From positions 806,001-870,000 of the forward strand of contig WKKR01000001.1 in the NCBI GenBank assembly GCA_009684525.1: a stretch of 64,000 bases of DNA. The letters are read 5' to 3'. Positions 26,081-33,080 of the stretch are shown here, piece by piece; the first letter of the stretch is position 1, and each line of letters opens with the position of its first letter. Under the pieces are notes generated by a model that made no database searches, was not told the DNA's origin, and saw nothing but the letters and a program-made list of their open reading frames with translations. Position numbers and translations under genes: made by a program. Origin of the DNA: Geobacter sp. (lineage in GTDB: Bacteria > Desulfobacterota > Desulfuromonadia > Geobacterales > DSM-12255).

Positions 26081-26354
26081 CGACGACAAAAAGGCTGCGG
26101 CGCTCTCCTATAAACGCGGAGACTATGCACCAAAGGTTGTAGCAAAGGGGAAAGGGGTCGTAGCAGAGGCGATCATTGCCCTAGCACGGGAATCAGGGGT
26201 CTATGTCCACGAATCACCCGAACTCGTCGACCTCCTTCTGCGGGTCGACATCGACAGGGATATCCCTCCCGAACTTTACAGGGCCGTAGCCGAGATCCTT
26301 GCCTGGATTTACTGGATGGAGTCAGGAGGTGAAGATGATACCGCAATGAGATAG
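26064..26354 (+). CDS. FlhB C-terminal-domain protein (type III export switch-like)
   Basis: 96 residues from a GTG start that overlaps the FliK-like gene. ALSYKRGDYAPKVVAKGKG, IIALARESGVYVHESPELV and IPPELYRAVAEILAWIYWM match the cytosolic C-terminal domain of FlhB. The self-cleaving NPTH motif of full FlhB is absent, and there are no membrane helices. Such short FlhB-C homologues (FhlX-type) occur beside fliK in many bacteria and may replace the cleaved piece of FlhB when it is missing. Coupling to the FliK-like gene suggests joint action in hook-length control. Confidence 0.85.
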   Translation: MTNRHDDDKKAAALSYKRGDYAPKVVAKGKGVVAEAIIALARESGVYVHESPELVDLLLRVDIDRDIPPELYRAVAEILAWIYWMESGGEDDTAMR

Positions 26355-26369
26355 ATACCGATTCTTCGG

Positions 26370-27014
26370 CTATCCTGGTAAATACTCCTTGATTACGGGG
26401 CAGACATCCTTTGCAAATGCCTCACCCAGGCGGGCTGCCTCTTTTTCATCCCCCTCGAACGGTACCGAAATCCTTATGAATGCTGCGTCTCTACGTTTAT
26501 ACAATAATGAATTGACGATTTCGGCAAGCTTCAAAGAGTACTCGTTGTTCAACGTCTTGCCTTTCACCTGGAACCAGTAGAGGAAAAGCTCCTTGCTATC
26601 ATCCTTCTGATAAACCGACTTGACCATATTAAACGCCTTCCCATCAGATTCAAGCCGATGCTTGCCGCTGTAGATTTCATGCCAGCCACTGCCAGGAAGA
26701 CAGTGCTTGGGAGAATGGATTTCCCCGCTTTGCTCCCCTCCCCCATGGTACCCGATATACAGGGTTACACGTTTGCCATCCTGATTGACATAGTTTCTGG
26801 AAAGGTAATCCGTTGGTCGCAGTTTATCCAGCACCGTTTCCGTCATGAAGGATTCACCGCTCATCCTCCACGTACCGAGTTGCGCAGGGAATGTCGAGAA
26901 CGGACGGTTCATGGCTACCGCCATGTCTCGATGCAGGTAAAGATAAGAAGCTACAAGCAGCAGCAGCAGAGAAACAACAATGAGCCGCTGATTCATGCCA
27001 TTATTACCGGACAT
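26370..27014 (-). CDS. EpsI-family protein (exosortase partner)
   Basis: 214 residues. An N-terminal membrane anchor (LIVVSLLLLLVASYLYL) precedes the EpsI domain. The conserved HSPKHCLPGSGW lies at about 100-111 with C105, and VKGKTLNNEYSLKLAEIVNSL follows. EpsI domains are found fused to or next to exosortases and belong to exopolysaccharide assembly. The start ATG overlaps the exosortase stop (TAATG), so they are co-translated. The protein would sit at the outer face of the inner membrane. The exact reaction is unknown for the family. Confidence 0.9.
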   Translation of the reverse strand: MSGNNGMNQRLIVVSLLLLLVASYLYLHRDMAVAMNRPFSTFPAQLGTWRMSGESFMTETVLDKLRPTDYLSRNYVNQDGKRVTLYIGYHGGGEQSGEIHSPKHCLPGSGWHEIYSGKHRLESDGKAFNMVKSVYQKDDSKELFLYWFQVKGKTLNNEYSLKLAEIVNSLLYKRRDAAFIRISVPFEGDEKEAARLGEAFAKDVCPVIKEYLPG

Positions 27015-27856
27015 TACGACTCCTTTCTTTCTCTACCAAGCAGGGCACCGAGACCCACCAGGAGCACGATCGCCACACCGAACACGGCAAGCCCGGCAAA
27101 CTCATGAAAGAACCCTTCAGCGGCCTTAGCCCCCCACCACTGGGCCAAGATTCCGGTGATGATGACCCTTAGCGCATTGGTAACTATGGCAATGGGCAAC
27201 GCAGAAAGTGCGATGATCAATCGTTTCAGTGGAGAAACCTTGAGGAAGAAGCCGTAAGCGACAGAGAGCGCCAGAAGCGACATGATCGATCTGATACCGC
27301 TACAGGCATCGGCGACCTCAAGTGTTGTTGAAGGAAACATCAGGATATTCCCTTCCCGCATCACAATCACGCCGATGGATTGCAAAAAATCAACGGATAC
27401 CTTTGTGACGAACATCTTTAAAGGAAAGGCAAATGCATCATACACAATGTAGGGAATCGGCACCATGAACAGGAGATAGGCCACCGGCAGCAGCAAAATC
27501 AAAAACGGACGACGGCCCAGCACGAACAGTAGAATCCCAGCAATTACCGTGATGAGGGAGGAACGCATGGTAAAGTATTCCCACGCCAACCACCCGGCAA
27601 GGAGTTGGAAAAGCCCGGCCAGCAAGACAAGTAGACCTGGCCACCACGGTTCCACCTTGGCATTCAGAAGCTCTTCACGGCGGCAATAGAGAAAATAGCC
27701 GGCAATCAGTGGAACGATGAAACCATGGGAATAGTTGTCATCCTGGTACCACCACTGGACCATGGAAGGAACGATGGGTGAATAGAGGACGGCCAAAGAC
27801 AGCAAGACTCCAATGAATTGGAGCCGGTATGAACGTAAGAATTCAGCTACAGTCAA
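27014..27856 (-). CDS. Exosortase
   Basis: 280 residues with about eight membrane helices. The catalytic triad of the family is in place: C185 in VADACSGIRS, R230 in NALRVIITG and H251 in FFHEFAGLAVFG. Exosortases are thought to cleave and transfer PEP-CTERM proteins at the inner membrane, and are always found with exopolysaccharide genes. No protein with a PEP-CTERM tail is seen in the window, and the XrtA-associated genes lie 31 kb away (59-64 kb). The substrate is therefore elsewhere, or this exosortase-EpsI pair acts in polysaccharide work only. It forms an operon with the EpsI gene downstream. Confidence 0.93.
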   Translation of the reverse strand: MTVAEFLRSYRLQFIGVLLSLAVLYSPIVPSMVQWWYQDDNYSHGFIVPLIAGYFLYCRREELLNAKVEPWWPGLLVLLAGLFQLLAGWLAWEYFTMRSSLITVIAGILLFVLGRRPFLILLLPVAYLLFMVPIPYIVYDAFAFPLKMFVTKVSVDFLQSIGVIVMREGNILMFPSTTLEVADACSGIRSIMSLLALSVAYGFFLKVSPLKRLIIALSALPIAIVTNALRVIITGILAQWWGAKAAEGFFHEFAGLAVFGVAIVLLVGLGALLGRERKES

Positions 27857-27896
27857 TCAAAACCTCTCTACTTGACCAAAGTGTAAATCATACGTA

Positions 27897-28382
27897 TTAA
27901 TTAAAAGTTACAGTAGCGGTAACTGAAGGTAATTCAGCTGCAGTGATTGGTGCAAAAAATAATGTCGTATAACTGAGATCATTTGGGTCAGGAGTATATG
28001 CAATAGGAACAGTACACCTGACTGTCAGAAATTCACCCAGCGGAACACTGTTTGAAGTTGCAAATGCTACAGTCAAAGTTCTCGTGGCAACGTCATAAGA
28101 AACTGTACCTGGTAGCAAAGTATATGCAGCAAATTGACCGGACAAAAACACTTCTGACGACAGAGGAGTCCCCCCGACGTCCGTCAGCATTGTTGCTCCT
28201 GGAGGTAATGTCAAGGACAGTTCAAACCCACCGATCTGTGATGGCGTACCCTGAGATGATAACACAATCGTTGCTTGTTTAGTAGTTGGTGGTGGAGTAC
28301 TACTTCCTCCACCACCTCCACATCCAGATATAAAAAATGCAATTATCGCCAATATTATCCAAGATCTATTGATAAATTGCAT
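27897..28382 (-). CDS. Lipoprotein with cohesin-like domain
   Basis: 161 residues from the ATG at 28382, which has GGGAGGGGAG upstream. A lipoprotein signal (IILAIIAFFISGCGGGGG, lipobox ending in Cys) is followed by a Gly/Ser/Pro linker and one beta-sandwich domain of about 125 residues. IVLSSQG, IGGFELSLTLPPGATM and TLTVAFATSN with a closing ATVTF resemble cohesin domains of scaffoldin-like proteins. The two upstream paralogs on the same strand end with dockerin-like tails, so this lipoprotein may hold them on the outer membrane (inference). A terminator between 28428 and 28458 separates it from the paralog gene, so it has its own promoter. Confidence 0.6.
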   Translation of the reverse strand: MQFINRSWIILAIIAFFISGCGGGGGSSTPPPTTKQATIVLSSQGTPSQIGGFELSLTLPPGATMLTDVGGTPLSSEVFLSGQFAAYTLLPGTVSYDVATRTLTVAFATSNSVPLGEFLTVRCTVPIAYTPDPNDLSYTTLFFAPITAAELPSVTATVTFN

Positions 28383-28426
28383 AATCTCCCCTCCCAAAGA
28401 ATAATCTCTATTTCCCTAAATCAATT

Positions 28427-28458
28427 GAAAAAAAGGCGACGTACATGAACGTCGCCTT
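28427..28458 (-). terminator. Rho-independent terminator after the first repeat protein
   Basis: On the minus strand AAGGCGACGT and ACGTCGCCTT pair perfectly around a 6-base loop and are followed by a T run. It lies 37 bases after the stop codon of the 454-residue surface protein. Confidence 0.9.
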
Positions 28459-28494
28459 CTCATTTTGTGCTAATAATACAACAACTGCACCAAT

Positions 28495-29859
28495 TTACAA
28501 GGCAATCTTTCCTACAACATTCGAGAGAATTACGATCGCATCTCCCGTATCAACCTTGCCATTAGGAACGGATACCCCATTGATCACTGGTGCCACATCA
28601 AGTCGAGATTTCTGGTCGTTTGTCATCGTAACCGTTCCAACTGCGATCTGAAGCGCCAGCAGGGCATCACTGACCGTAAGTGAAGTAGACTGAATATTTT
28701 CGACAATTATTGCCGTTGTTGTCGTTGAACTGTTGCCTGAAGAGTCAGTTGCCTTAATCGTAATGTTATTTGTTCCCATAACCAAACCACTTACCGTGTA
28801 ACTCCAGACAGTTCCATAACGTTCAGCGGCAACAGGAGTGCCTGTTCCTATCTGCACAGTGACACTTGCAAGTGCAGTGTTGTCGTTCGCAGTCCCAGAA
28901 AGAATCTGGGATGTAGCGGTAGTTGGACTCGTCACCGGATTAATGGTCACCGTCGGTACAGTGGTGTCGGCATTGTTGACCGTTACGCTGACGTTGGCTG
29001 ACTGAGCACTATTCCCCGTATTATCATACGCCTTGGCATACAGAGTATAAGTGCCGTTGCTCACTGCCGTCGTATTCCAACTATAGCTGTATGGTGCGCT
29101 GTTCACGGCGGCTCGCAATATGCCACTTTCGTAAAATTCTACTCGGCTCACTCCAACATTATCCGTTGCACTAGCTGTTACCGTCACCGCCCCACTGACG
29201 GTTGCACCGGTTGACGGTGAACTGATCGCTACCGCCGGTGCCGTCACATCATTCATAACCGTTACAGATATATTCCCCGATTGACCTATGTTGCCCGCGG
29301 TGTCATAAGCCCTGGCAGATAACGTGTAGACGCCAGGAGATACCGATAGGGTGTCCCAGGAAAATACATAAGGGCTTACTGTGTCGGTTGCCTGCAATAC
29401 GTTATTTACGTAATACTCTACCCGTGTTACGCCTACATTATCGGCAGCGCTAATACTGACAGAGATCGTTCCACTTACGTTGCTGCTATTCGTCGGTGAG
29501 GTTATGGATACTGTTGGGGCCTGTGATTCAGGCACATAAACCGTATCCGAATAGACGCTCTCAACCCCGTTGGTATTGTAAGCGGTCACTGCAAAGGTAT
29601 AACTTAGGCTCGGATCCAGCCCGCTGATGGTTGCAGTTGTCAGGTTGTGCACATCAATGGGAGAAACCCCCTCGACTGCTCCTACCCCATCATATGATAG
29701 TGTCGATGAATCGGTTTTATAGTAGACCTTATATCCTGCCAAATCAGCTTCTGTATTTGCATCCCACTGCAAACCAACGTTCAATGCCCAGCTGGAACCA
29801 TGCACACCCAACATCACCGCAATCAATATCACGACTGTCGAAAGTAGTTTGGTATTCAT
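28495..29859 (-). CDS. Secreted Fn3/Ig-like repeat protein with dockerin-like tail (short paralog)
   Basis: 454 residues from the ATG at 29859, with AAAGGAG at good spacing; a longer frame to 29940 would run into the riboswitch terminator. A signal peptide (LLSTVVILIAVMLGVHGSSWA) is followed by a fibronectin type III domain (VGLQWDANTEADLAGYKVYY), two Ig-like Big_9-type repeats of about 95 residues (SGTISVSISAADNVGVTRVEYY and its relative), a third more distant repeat, and a C-terminal segment with PNGKVDTGDAIVIL resembling one dockerin repeat. It is a likely surface adhesin or matrix protein. Expression is under the riboswitch at 29962-30049. It is nearly identical in its N-terminal two thirds to the 639-residue paralog. 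Confidence 0.88.
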   Translation of the reverse strand: MNTKLLSTVVILIAVMLGVHGSSWALNVGLQWDANTEADLAGYKVYYKTDSSTLSYDGVGAVEGVSPIDVHNLTTATISGLDPSLSYTFAVTAYNTNGVESVYSDTVYVPESQAPTVSITSPTNSSNVSGTISVSISAADNVGVTRVEYYVNNVLQATDTVSPYVFSWDTLSVSPGVYTLSARAYDTAGNIGQSGNISVTVMNDVTAPAVAISSPSTGATVSGAVTVTASATDNVGVSRVEFYESGILRAAVNSAPYSYSWNTTAVSNGTYTLYAKAYDNTGNSAQSANVSVTVNNADTTVPTVTINPVTSPTTATSQILSGTANDNTALASVTVQIGTGTPVAAERYGTVWSYTVSGLVMGTNNITIKATDSSGNSSTTTTAIIVENIQSTSLTVSDALLALQIAVGTVTMTNDQKSRLDVAPVINGVSVPNGKVDTGDAIVILSNVVGKIAL

Positions 29860-29916
29860 ACCGTGCTCCTTTCTCCATTCCTTTGCCATCACATTCTTCC
29901 TTTGTTGTTTCACCGC

Positions 29917-29968
29917 AAAAAAAAAGAAACAGTCCGCCAAGTTTGTAGTTCATTGGAGGATCTGTTTC
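29917..29968 (-). terminator. Riboswitch-controlled terminator, copy 1
   Basis: GAAACAG (29968-29962) can pair with CTGTTTC (29932-29926), extended inward by TCC/GGA and CCAA/TTGG, and is followed by nine T. The left arm is also the 3' arm of aptamer helix P1, so the two folds exclude each other: ligand-bound aptamer would prevent termination. Confidence 0.88.
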
Positions 29969-30049
29969 TCGCCAACCCGGCTATCCTGATTATCAGGACC
30001 CGTAGCTTTGTGCCCCCAGGTTACCCTGGGTTTACCCCTTCGGAAACAG
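29962..30049 (-). ncRNA. GEMM-I cyclic-dinucleotide riboswitch aptamer, copy 1
   Basis: Read on the minus strand: CTGTTTC (P1, 5' arm), GGGGTAAACC, a helix closed by CCAGG-GTAA-CCTGG with a GNRA loop, GGGGCACAAAGCTACGGG, a second helix TCCTGAT-AATC-AGGATAG, CCGGGTTGG, then GAAACAG (P1, 3' arm). These are the conserved parts of the GEMM-I class. Members bind c-di-GMP; a Geobacter variant group binds cyclic AMP-GMP. Which ligand fits here cannot be settled by eye. The aptamer precedes the 454-residue surface protein. Confidence 0.92.
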
Positions 30050-30123
30050 GACATATTTACTTTTGTTTGGAAAATCGCCCATTTCAGGCCCAACGTTTGT
30101 GATTACAATCACAATACCAATAG

Positions 30124-30170
30124 AAAAAGCCGGGCACCAAGATATTTACATGGACCTTGGTGCACGGCTT
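30124..30170 (-). terminator. Rho-independent terminator after the long repeat protein
   Basis: Minus-strand arms AAGCCGTGCACCAAG (30170-30156) and CTTGGTGCCCGGCTT (30141-30127) pair with one mismatch and lead into TTTCTA. It ends the transcript of the 639-residue paralog just before the next riboswitch begins. Confidence 0.88.
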
Positions 30171-30221
30171 CAAATGATATTCTGTTAAATATTAGTAAGT
30201 TCCCCTTAATTTGTCCGTGTT

Positions 30222-32141
30222 CTACAGAGCGATCTTACCTACAACTTTCGAAAGAATCACGATGGCATCACCAGTATCAACTTTCCCATTCGGCACTGAA
30301 ACGCCATTTATAATCGGTGCCACATCAAGCCTTATCAATTGATCACTGCTGAGAGTTACTTTTCCAACAGCATTTTGGAGTGCAAGCATTGCATCGGCTA
30401 TGGTCAGTGCTGCACTTGTGGTCTCCACAATAATATTTTTGGTTATGGCAGTACTATTGCCTACGGGATCTGTGGCTCGAATTATTATGGTATTCGTGCC
30501 AGTAACCAAGCCAGTTAACGTATAACTCCATGTATTGCCTGACATTACAGCAGATACGGGCACTTTTGTACCAACCTGCACAGTCACACTGGCAACGGCA
30601 TTGTTATCACTTACAGTACCAGAAAGCAATTGTGTCGTAGACGTAGTAGGAGTGCTAACTTGGTTCACGGTAAGTATTGGAGCTACTGTATCATTAAACA
30701 CGGTAACTATTACAGTGAATTGAGATGAATTCCCGGCGGCGTCATAGGCTCTGGCGGACAGGGTATAGCTGCCGTTGGTTACTGCCGTGGTGTTCCAGCT
30801 GAAGCTGTACGGCGAACTCGTATCAGTCGTCTGCAGCACGTTGTTGACGTAGAATTCGACCCGGCTGACGCCGATGTTGTCGGCGGCTGTGGCGGATACG
30901 GCTACCGTGCCGCTGACCGTCGCACTGGCGGACGGTGAGCTGATCGCTACCGTCGGTACGGTGGTGTCGGCATTGTTGACCGTTACGCTGACGTTGGCTG
31001 ACTGGCCGACGTTGCCGGCGGCGTCATAGGCTCTGGCGGACAGAGTATAGCTGCCGTTGGTTACTGCCGTGGTGTTCCAGCTGAAGCTGTACGGCGAGCT
31101 CGTATCGGTCGCCTGCAGCACGTTGTTGACGTAGAATTCGACCCGGCTGACGCCGATGTTGTCGGCGGCGGTGGCGGATACGGCTACCGTGCCGCTGACC
31201 GTCGCACTGGCGGACGGTGAGCTGATCGCTACCGTCGGTACGGTGGTGTCGGCATTGTTGACCGTTACGCTGACGTTGGCTGACTGAGCACTATTCCCCG
31301 TATTATCATACGCCTTGGCATACAGAGTATAAGTGCCGTTGCTCACTGCCGTCGTATTCCAACTATAGCTGTATGGTGCGCTGTTCACGGCGGCTCGCAA
31401 TATGCCACTTTCGTAAAATTCTACTCGGCTCACTCCAACATTATCCGTTGCACTAGCTGTTACCGTCACCGCCCCACTGACGGTTGCACCGGTTGACGGT
31501 GAACTGATCGCTACCGCCGGTGCCGTCACATCATTCATAACCGTTACAGATATATTCCCCGATTGACCTATGTTGCCCGCGGTGTCATAAGCCCTGGCAG
31601 ATAACGTGTAGACGCCAGGAGATACCGATAGGGTGTCCCAGGAAAATACATAAGGGCTTACTGTGTCGGTTGCCTGCAATACGTTATTTACGTAATACTC
31701 TACCCGTGTTACGCCTACATTATCGGCAGCGCTAATACTGACAGAGATCGTTCCACTTACGTTGCTGCTATTCGTCGGTGAGGTTATGGATACTGTTGGG
31801 GCCTGTGATTCAGGCACATAAACCGTATCCGAATAGACGCTCTCAACCCCGTTGGTATTGTAAGCGGTCACTGCAAAGGTATAACTTAGGCTCGGATCCA
31901 GCCCGCTGATGGTTGCAGTTGTCAGGTTGTGCACATCAATGGGAGAAACCCCCTCGACTGCTCCTACCCCATCATATGATAGTGTCGATGAATCGGTTTT
32001 ATAGTAGACCTTATATCCTGCCAAATCAGCTTCTGTATTTGCATCCCACTGCAAATCAACATCCAGAGCCCAACTGGGACTAAACGCCCCCAACATCAAC
32101 ACCACAAATATCACGACTGTCGAGAGCAACTTAGTCTTCAT
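30222..32141 (-). CDS. Secreted Fn3/Ig-like repeat protein with dockerin-like tail (long paralog)
   Basis: 639 residues from the ATG at 32141 (AAAGGAG upstream). Order: signal peptide, fibronectin type III domain, four Big_9-like Ig repeats of about 95 residues (repeats 3 and 4 nearly identical, with VSRVEFYVNNVLQ), one distant repeat with VPVSAVMSGNTWSYTL, and a dockerin-like end (PNGKVDTGDAIVILSKVVGK). The short paralog lacks repeats 3 and 4. Repeat DNA is so alike (30,725-31,260) that copy number could change by recombination. It is controlled by the riboswitch at 32243-32330, so it is probably made when a cyclic dinucleotide is high, as expected for a biofilm or surface protein. No PEP-CTERM tail is present. 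Confidence 0.9.
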   Translation of the reverse strand: MKTKLLSTVVIFVVLMLGAFSPSWALDVDLQWDANTEADLAGYKVYYKTDSSTLSYDGVGAVEGVSPIDVHNLTTATISGLDPSLSYTFAVTAYNTNGVESVYSDTVYVPESQAPTVSITSPTNSSNVSGTISVSISAADNVGVTRVEYYVNNVLQATDTVSPYVFSWDTLSVSPGVYTLSARAYDTAGNIGQSGNISVTVMNDVTAPAVAISSPSTGATVSGAVTVTASATDNVGVSRVEFYESGILRAAVNSAPYSYSWNTTAVSNGTYTLYAKAYDNTGNSAQSANVSVTVNNADTTVPTVAISSPSASATVSGTVAVSATAADNIGVSRVEFYVNNVLQATDTSSPYSFSWNTTAVTNGSYTLSARAYDAAGNVGQSANVSVTVNNADTTVPTVAISSPSASATVSGTVAVSATAADNIGVSRVEFYVNNVLQTTDTSSPYSFSWNTTAVTNGSYTLSARAYDAAGNSSQFTVIVTVFNDTVAPILTVNQVSTPTTSTTQLLSGTVSDNNAVASVTVQVGTKVPVSAVMSGNTWSYTLTGLVTGTNTIIIRATDPVGNSTAITKNIIVETTSAALTIADAMLALQNAVGKVTLSSDQLIRLDVAPIINGVSVPNGKVDTGDAIVILSKVVGKIAL

Positions 32142-32197
32142 GCCGTGCTCCTTTCCCCATCTCTTTGTCATCTCTTGCTTCACTTACTTTTTGCCCC

Positions 32198-32249
32198 AAA
32201 AAAAAAGAAACAGTCCGCCAAGTTTGTAGTTCATTGGAGGATCTGTTTC
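32198..32249 (-). terminator. Riboswitch-controlled terminator, copy 2
   Basis: Same arrangement as copy 1: GAAACAG (32249-32243) pairs with CTGTTTC (32213-32207), with the inner TCC/GGA and CCAA/TTGG pairs, followed by nine T. The left arm is shared with aptamer helix P1. Confidence 0.88.
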
Positions 32250-32330
32250 TCGCCAACCCGGCTATCCTGATTATCAGGACCCGTAGCTTTGTGCCCCCAG
32301 GTTACCCTGGGTTTACCCCTTCGGAAACAG
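32243..32330 (-). ncRNA. GEMM-I cyclic-dinucleotide riboswitch aptamer, copy 2
   Basis: Identical in its core to copy 1 (GGGGTAAACC, GTAA tetraloop helix, CACAAAGCTACGGG, CCGGGTTGG) with P1 arms CTGTTTC (32330-32324) and GAAACAG (32249-32243). It precedes the 639-residue paralog. The identity, including the loops, shows that it was copied with the gene. Confidence 0.92.
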
Positions 32331-32589
32331 CTTCTAAATTAAGTTATTTGCTTTATCGCACGAACAGGTATGAATCTTGGTGATTGGTATCACGAAAACG
32401 AACGCCTCGCTCAACAACCTGTATTTATTAATAAATAAAAATCCGAAACAGAACTCATTACAGTTAAACGGCTCGACTCAACCATAAAAACAATGCAGAT
32501 TTTATGTAATCCCCGATTTTTTGACGCGAAAATGGCGGAAATGATATAAAACTCGTGTTCAATGAGGCCGTAAATAGTTAAGAAGATAA

Positions 32590-32935
32590 CCAGCCCGTTG
32601 CAGCGGAAGAAGAGCGTAGCGATATTTGCGCTGTACTGAAAATCAAACGTTGGAGCGCCAACCGCAAGATAGGAGTTGTTCTGCAGTTGATGTGTGTACT
32701 GATATGCGGTGAATCTGTCGATGCATTGTCCTGTGAGTTGGGCACCTGGGCCTATCACCTGGATGGGTGATTCAGAAAGCGTTCCAGGGGAAAAATCGGC
32801 CTTCAAAGCTCATGAAAGGGATCCTCTCACTGCTGAACTCAATGCAGCCATTAAAGGCATCGGCGAAATCACCATGAAAATGAGTTGCCTCTGGAGAAAG
32901 CGAGGCGTGCTCACCCTGCGTCTGTTGCGCCTGGG
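32590..32935 (+). pseudogene. Decayed IS3-type transposase orfA remnant
   Basis: Two frames of the + strand hold adjoining parts of a helix-turn-helix transposase subunit. One reads IKRWSANRKIGVVLQL and GESVDALSCELGTWAYHLDG up to a stop; the next frame continues with FKAHERDPLTAELNAAIKG, GEITMKM and LWRKRG. The order fits the orfA protein of IS3-like elements, so a frameshift and stops have destroyed it. No orfB, terminal repeats or target duplication are visible. The remainder of 32331-33080 shows no gene. Confidence 0.6.
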
Positions 32936-33022
32936 AAGATTGCCGCATGTTGTCCAACGCACCGGATACGTTACAATAACATCGTTAAACTGAGGATTAA
33001 GAAATACAATCGCGCATTTTTG

Positions 33023-33050
33023 TTGACAAATTTTAATTACATATTAGATA
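33023..33050 (+). promoter_or_regulatory. Likely sigma-70-type promoter of the asnB-like operon
   Basis: TTGACA at 33023-33028 and TAGATA at 33045-33050 are 16 bases apart. A second AT-rich box, TATAAT, at 33055-33060 is too far from the -35 but could serve with another one. The first gene starts at 33081 behind AAGGA. Confidence 0.5.
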
Positions 33051-33080
33051 TTTGTATAATATTTTAGTGTAAGGATCGCT

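Noticed and set aside
30725-31262. Near-identical repeats as a CRISPR array
   Set aside because: The repeats are about 285 bases, in frame, and encode Ig-like domains without spacer structure.
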